Assembly (NCBI GenBank): GCA_000597885.1 | Contig: CP004371.1 | Location: 1,426,001-1,490,000, forward strand | Direction of reading: 5' to 3' | Length of the DNA stretch: 64,000 nt | Source: Flammeovirgaceae bacterium 311 | GTDB taxonomy: Bacteria; Bacteroidota; Bacteroidia; Cytophagales; Cyclobacteriaceae | Shown: one piece after another, positions 60,520-64,000 of the stretch | How the letters are laid out: each line of letters starts with the position of its first letter | How positions within the stretch are numbered: the stretch's first letter is position 1 | Notes under the pieces: model-generated | Seen by the model: only the letters and a program-made list of their open reading frames with translations | Databases searched by the model: none | What the model was told of the DNA's origin: nothing | Program-made: the position numbers and the translations under genes

Positions 60520-62069
60520 CCTTTTTGCTTTTCCTCTTTCAGAAACTGTTTTAACTCTTCGTAAAGAGGGCCTTTGATCACACGCGGAAATTTATTTTGC
60601 CCTCCTTCTTTTCCCTTCATCTTCATAAAGCGATAGAAGAAGTTAACAGGTACCACATCTACCAGTACCTCTTTAAGGGCATGCTGACGTTCGGTGGCAT
60701 AATCATCGTTCAGCTCTTTCAGTCTGGCATCCAGCATTTCTCTAACCACTGCTGCATCTGCAGGCTCATTGGTGCCCACAAACCAGTGGTGCGCAAACAA
60801 AGATCCATGTGGGATACCCGCCACGGTAAATTCATTCATTTCCAGATTCAGCTCTTCGGCCACCAGCCTGATGGCCTTGTTCATGTTGTCGACAGAAAGG
60901 TGTTCGCCACAAAGGCTTAGAAAATGCTTGGTGCGGCCGGTAATAACAATTTCACTGTTTTCCTTAGATACGAATCTGATCACATCTCCGATCAGGTACC
61001 GGTAGGCACCAGCGCAGGTGGTGAGCAGCAAAGCATATTCCCTGCCCTCTTCTACCTCGTTTATCATCAAAGTTTCAGGGTTCTCTGCCAATTGTCCGTC
61101 TGCACCAAAGTTTTGTTCATTGAAAGGCACAAACTCAAGAAAGATGCCATTATCCAGCACCAGTTGCATACTTTTCTGTTCTGGCAGGGCCTGGTAAGCA
61201 ATAAAACCTTCAGAGGCCAGGTAGGTCTCCATATAGTTTAGCGGACGTGCCAATAGCTTCTCAAAGCTTTTTTTGTATGGTTCAAAGGCTACACCGCCAT
61301 GTACAAAAATGGAAAGGTTGGGCCATACCTCATGTATATTTTTTACTTTGTAGTGCTCAATGATTTTCTCCAGCAGGATCTGCAGCCAGGCAGGCACCCC
61401 CACTATCACACCAATATCCCAGTCTTTGGCCTGCTTTACTATCTCGTTGAGCTTTACTTCCCAGTTACGTTCTTTGGCAATTTTAGGACCTGGTTTATAA
61501 AACGACTGAAACCAGAGCGGCAGCTGGCTGGCTGTAATACCACTTAAATCTCCCTCGTAATAGAGGCCGGCATCGTTAAGCATTGTACTGCCCCCCAACA
61601 TCAAAACTTTTTTGGTGTACAGCTCATTGGGCAGGTGTTTGTAGTGCGATAAAGAAAGAATCTGCCGCACACTGGTACGCCGGATGGCCTTCAGCATATC
61701 ATTGGTAACAGGTATGTACTTGGAGGAGGCCTCCGAAGTACCTGAACTAAGGGCAAAGTATTTTACTTTTCCAGGCCAGCAGATATCTTTCTCGCCTGAG
61801 CGGGTACGGTGCCAGTATTGGTTATAAAGTTTGTTGTAATCGTATACTGGTACGTTCTTTTTAAATTCCTGATAAAGGACCTTCAGATCCTCATCACCCT
61901 TTTCAAGAATGGCAGAAAATTTTTTATCCCGGCCAAATACCGTTTCTTGTGCTTTCGTAAGCAATTTTTCCAGCTCGTGCCCCTGTAATAGTGCGGGCGA
62001 AGCTTTTGCTCCGGCTAGTTTTTTTCGGAGTTGAATACTTTTCTTAAGCAGACTACCTAATATCGCCAT
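60516..62069 (-). CDS. GH3 auxin-responsive promoter family protein
   Basis: 517 aa from ATG 62069 (MAILGSLLKKSIQLRKKLAG); a GTG 11 codons upstream would extend it without a clear reason. The sequence covers the acyl-adenylate GH3 fold: KYFALSSGTSEASSKYIP (ATP-binding P-loop-like), YLASEGFIAYQ, and the YRYLIGDVIRFV segment. Plant GH3 enzymes conjugate amino acids to acyl acids such as auxin; bacterial ones are not characterised, so this probably activates an unknown carboxylic acid. Overlaps the LysE gene. Confidence 0.88.
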   Translation of the reverse strand: MAILGSLLKKSIQLRKKLAGAKASPALLQGHELEKLLTKAQETVFGRDKKFSAILEKGDEDLKVLYQEFKKNVPVYDYNKLYNQYWHRTRSGEKDICWPGKVKYFALSSGTSEASSKYIPVTNDMLKAIRRTSVRQILSLSHYKHLPNELYTKKVLMLGGSTMLNDAGLYYEGDLSGITASQLPLWFQSFYKPGPKIAKERNWEVKLNEIVKQAKDWDIGVIVGVPAWLQILLEKIIEHYKVKNIHEVWPNLSIFVHGGVAFEPYKKSFEKLLARPLNYMETYLASEGFIAYQALPEQKSMQLVLDNGIFLEFVPFNEQNFGADGQLAENPETLMINEVEEGREYALLLTTCAGAYRYLIGDVIRFVSKENSEIVITGRTKHFLSLCGEHLSVDNMNKAIRLVAEELNLEMNEFTVAGIPHGSLFAHHWFVGTNEPADAAVVREMLDARLKELNDDYATERQHALKEVLVDVVPVNFFYRFMKMKGKEGGQNKFPRVIKGPLYEELKQFLKEEKQKG

Positions 62070-62200
62070 AGAATCTTTATTAGCGGTTTGAGCCCACGGC
62101 ACATTTTGTAAACGAAAACCTCAAACCGTAGTAATTAAAATAGATGCCTGTTCAGTAGTTTCAGGCTACTATTACAGAATACTGATAAATTTATTAATGC

Positions 62201-62878
62201 ATGAATATACAGGAAAACATACAAAGGTTTAAAAATATCCTGAACAACGAAAATGTTACCCTGATTGCGGTGAGTAAAACACACCCTTTTGAGCTTGTAT
62301 TAGAAGCCTATAGCGAGGGTGTGAAAAATTTTGGCGAAAACAAAGTGCAGGAAATGGTTGATAAATTTGAGCAGTTGCCAAAAGACATCAACTGGCATAT
62401 GATTGGCCATTTACAGCGTAACAAGGTTAAATATATAGCCTCTTTCGTTCACCTGATCCATTCGGTAGACAGCGAGCGGCTGTTGCAGGAAATCGATAAA
62501 CAGGGCCAGAAAGTGGGGCGTGTGATCAACTGCCTGCTGCAGGTACATATTGCCAAAGAAGAAACCAAGTTTGGTTTATCAGAAGAAGAACTGTTTGCCC
62601 TGCTCAATAATCCGGAAATACAGCAGCTCAGGCATGTGCAAATTACAGGTTTGATGGGCATGGCTACCAACACAGGAGATGGGGAGCTGATCCGCCAGGA
62701 ATTCCGATACCTGAAAAGCCTTTTTGAGCAGATCAAACTTAATTACCAGTTGGGAAATATAACCATGCACGAACTAAGCATGGGCATGAGCAGCGACTAC
62801 ACCATAGCCCTTGAAGAAGGCACCACCATGGTACGGGTGGGTAGCGCCATTTTCGGCAGTAGGGATTATGATGTTTAA
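62201..62878 (+). CDS. YggS-type pyridoxal-phosphate homeostasis protein
   Basis: 225 aa, alanine racemase-fold PLP protein (YggS/YBL036C/PROSC). The PLP lysine is K26 in LIAVSKTHPF; other motifs are GENKVQEMVDKF, WHMIGHLQRNKV, HSVDSERL, GLMGMAT, and ELSMGMSSDYTIALEEGTT with VRVGSAIFG near the end. These proteins bind PLP and balance vitamin B6 and amino-acid pools rather than catalyse a known reaction. Apparently monocistronic, followed by a short repeat-rich gap. Confidence 0.94.
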   Translation: MNIQENIQRFKNILNNENVTLIAVSKTHPFELVLEAYSEGVKNFGENKVQEMVDKFEQLPKDINWHMIGHLQRNKVKYIASFVHLIHSVDSERLLQEIDKQGQKVGRVINCLLQVHIAKEETKFGLSEEELFALLNNPEIQQLRHVQITGLMGMATNTGDGELIRQEFRYLKSLFEQIKLNYQLGNITMHELSMGMSSDYTIALEEGTTMVRVGSAIFGSRDYDV

Positions 62879-62880
62879 TG

Positions 62881-62946
62881 TGCTAATTTGCTAATGTGCG
62901 TTCCGCCGCTGCGGTTCATATGCTAATTTCAAGGGAGGCTGCTAAT
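62881..62946. repeat. Four copies of TGCTAAT in a small intergenic tract
   Basis: TGCTAAT occurs at 62881-62887, 62889-62895, 62921-62927 and 62940-62946. A small inverted CCGC-cgct-GCGG lies between the second and third copies, and ACCTGAT is repeated just downstream. It looks like short-repeat slippage; no coding potential. Confidence 0.5.
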
Positions 62947-62998
62947 TTTTACTCTCAGATCTCATGTTACCTGATACCTGATACCTTTTAAATAAAAT

Positions 62999-63373
62999 AT
63001 GCATAAAATTTTTCTACAGGCGGGGGCTTTGCTGGCGGGATTAGCGGTGGCACTGGGTGCTTTTGGGGCTCACGGACTGCGCAATGTACTGCAGCAGACA
63101 GGGCGTACTGCCAATTTTGAAACCGCTGCACAATACCAGCTGTACCACGCCCTTGCAATACTGCTGGTAGGCGTTTTGCTGATCCACTATCCCCATCGGC
63201 AGCTGGTCTGGGCAGGCTGGTGTTTTATTATAGGAATATTTTTCTTTTCTGGCTCTCTTTATATTTTAAGCCTTACCAACGTAACCAAATGGGGTGCGGT
63301 AACACCCATCGGCGGTCTGGCTTTTCTGGCAGGCTGGGTGCTTTTGCTTATTGCCTTTTTCCGTAATGCATAA
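62999..63373 (+). CDS. DUF423 membrane protein
   Basis: 124 aa with four membrane helices. The opening LLAGLAVALGAFGAHGL and the central YHALAILLVG are diagnostic of DUF423 (YwdK-like), a family of small inner-membrane proteins without a proven function. ATG at 62999. It ends 54 bp before the convergent DUF1573 gene, with a terminator in the gap. Confidence 0.9.
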   Translation: MHKIFLQAGALLAGLAVALGAFGAHGLRNVLQQTGRTANFETAAQYQLYHALAILLVGVLLIHYPHRQLVWAGWCFIIGIFFFSGSLYILSLTNVTKWGAVTPIGGLAFLAGWVLLLIAFFRNA

Positions 63374-63417
63374 AAAAAGCCCCTTGCTCAAAGAGCAGAG
63401 GGGCTACAATTTTTTTC
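63372..63417. terminator. Bidirectional terminator between DUF423 and DUF1573 genes
   Basis: AGCCCCT-TGCTC and GAGCA-g-AGGGGCT pair over 12 bp with one bulge and a 3-nt loop (63378-63405). A-run on the left, T-run (63410-63416) on the right. Confidence 0.9.
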
Positions 63418-63427
63418 CGGCTAAGTA

Positions 63428-63841
63428 TTAACGTCCGGCAGCGTTGTTTGGCACAATGTTACCAACCATTTTCACTTGTTCCTGAGCGTTTACAGCGTTA
63501 GAAACAATGGTAACTACTTTGTTCTGAACACCCATTTTACCGGCACTGTTAAAGGTAACTTTGATTTGTGCGGTTTTTCCAGGAGCCAGGGGCTCTTTAG
63601 GCCATTCAGAGGCAGTACATCCGCAGGTAGTCAACACATTAGACAGTACCAGTGGCGCTGTTCCTGTATTTTTAAAGGCAAAGATGTGCTCTACCTTTTC
63701 TCCCTGCTTAATATCGCCAAAGTTAAACTCTGTTTCCTCAAATGTAATTTGTGGGCCGTTCACGGCTGCATCTTTCTGCTGCTGTGCAAAAGCTGCTACA
63801 ACAAAAAGCATCATCAGGAGACTTAGTGCTAATTTTTTCAT
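63428..63841 (-). CDS. DUF1573 exported protein
   Basis: 137 aa. Signal peptide (KKLALSLLMMLFVVAAFA, predicted cleavage near Ala-Gln), then one Ig-like DUF1573 domain with FGDIKQGEKVEHIFAFKNTG and the conserved TTCGCTASEWP. Two cysteines in TTCGCT are typical. Predicted periplasmic or outer-membrane associated; function unknown. Common in Bacteroidota. Confidence 0.88.
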   Translation of the reverse strand: MKKLALSLLMMLFVVAAFAQQQKDAAVNGPQITFEETEFNFGDIKQGEKVEHIFAFKNTGTAPLVLSNVLTTCGCTASEWPKEPLAPGKTAQIKVTFNSAGKMGVQNKVVTIVSNAVNAQEQVKMVGNIVPNNAAGR

Positions 63842-63898
63842 GTTTATTCGCTTTGAAATATTGTGCTAATTAAAACGTGCATAATCTATTAACAAATA

Positions 63899-64000
63899 TC
63901 AGCAAAAAAAATTCTTATTAAAATTTATCAGGTATAACTCTTTTGTAGATCTTGTTATGGCGGTGTACAGCCAGCGAACCCACTCTACACCAGTGTTTTC
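63899..64000 (-). CDS. SF1 DNA helicase, C-terminal end only (gene continues past window)
   Basis: 33 codons and a TGA (63901-63899) are read in from the window edge. The residues WVRWLYTAITRSTKELYLIN match motif VI at the C-terminal end of UvrD/RecD-like superfamily 1 helicases (the YTAITR-type arginine finger). The rest of the gene lies beyond 64000, so its exact subfamily is not decidable. It is 57 bp upstream of the DUF1573 gene on the same strand. Confidence 0.65.
   Translation of the reverse strand, partial: ENTGVEWVRWLYTAITRSTKELYLINFNKNFFC

Noticed and set aside
1-64000. tRNA, rRNA, CRISPR array, prophage or insertion sequence
   Set aside because: None was recognised on either strand; the tandem and inverted repeats are too small and lack transposase or spacer structure.

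Overview
The window looks like a chromosomal segment of a Bacteroidota bacterium, most likely order Cytophagales. The evidence is a gldA-gldF-gldG gliding ABC operon, a PorX-type regulator of type IX secretion, a fused LpxC/FabZ, an FtsZ ending in the phylum-typical FLHDNVD-like tail, DUF3667, DUF4296 and LytTR/DUF2306 proteins, MurE with the meso-DAP DNPR motif (Gram-negative wall), and several promoter-like TAnnTTTG -7 boxes. Base composition is moderate and even. I see no prophage, integrase, transposase, CRISPR array, tRNA or rRNA gene.

Layout. 1-5.3 kb, minus strand: a truncated erythromycin-esterase-like lipoprotein, an SLC12-type cation-chloride/amino-acid transporter, a small YspA-type SLOG protein and dnaN with its terminator. 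5.4-9.8 kb: DUF4340 protein-gldG-gldF-gldA. 9.8-12.7 kb: an SDR oxidoreductase, a DinB-like protein, purine nucleoside phosphorylase and a divergent NAD(P)H-FMN reductase. 13.2-28.5 kb: a complete dcw (division and cell wall) cluster on the minus strand in the order mraZ-rsmH-ftsL-ftsI-murE-mraY-murD-ftsW-murG-murC-ftsQ-ftsA-ftsZ, mostly with overlapping or nearly abutting ends, closed by a strong terminator at 13.06 kb. A 0.94 kb AT-rich non-coding region (28.5-29.5 kb) upstream of mraZ carries two MraZ-box clusters and DnaA-box-like 9-mers.

29.5-44.9 kb is a mosaic of short units: LytTR regulator + DUF2306 protein, polyprenyl diphosphate synthase, an alpha/beta hydrolase, several unrecognised small proteins, valS, fumarylacetoacetase, a flavin reductase, a tiny lipoprotein, DUF3667, an APS/PAPS reductase and a sugar-nucleotide epimerase. 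44.9-48.2 kb: ald-tsaE-porX. 48.3-53.9 kb: HD-domain protein-lpxD-lpxC/fabZ-lpxA-ABC ATPase (lipid A synthesis), then a lipoprotein. 54-59.8 kb: mutS2 and a DUF4296 lipoprotein, divergent from a short Bat-type group (DUF58, BatD-like, VWA/BatA). 59.9-64 kb: LysE transporter, GH3-family protein, YggS-type PLP protein, DUF423 protein, DUF1573 protein and the C-terminal end of an SF1 helicase.

Most of the window is conserved housekeeping. The most notable observation is that the murG reading frame has no ATG, GTG or TTG between an in-frame stop and its essential glycine-rich loop, so this gene apparently starts at a rare codon (AUC proposed) or the sequence hides an indel. The next are the 10-bp-phased MraZ boxes beside a TAnnTTTG box at mraZ, with a second cluster 466 bp farther upstream; three perfect DnaA 9-mers in non-coding gaps of the dcw cluster; and two inverted-repeat elements (10.5 and 12.8 kb) that resemble REP/MITE-type repeats. 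I found nothing I could call a new multi-gene system.
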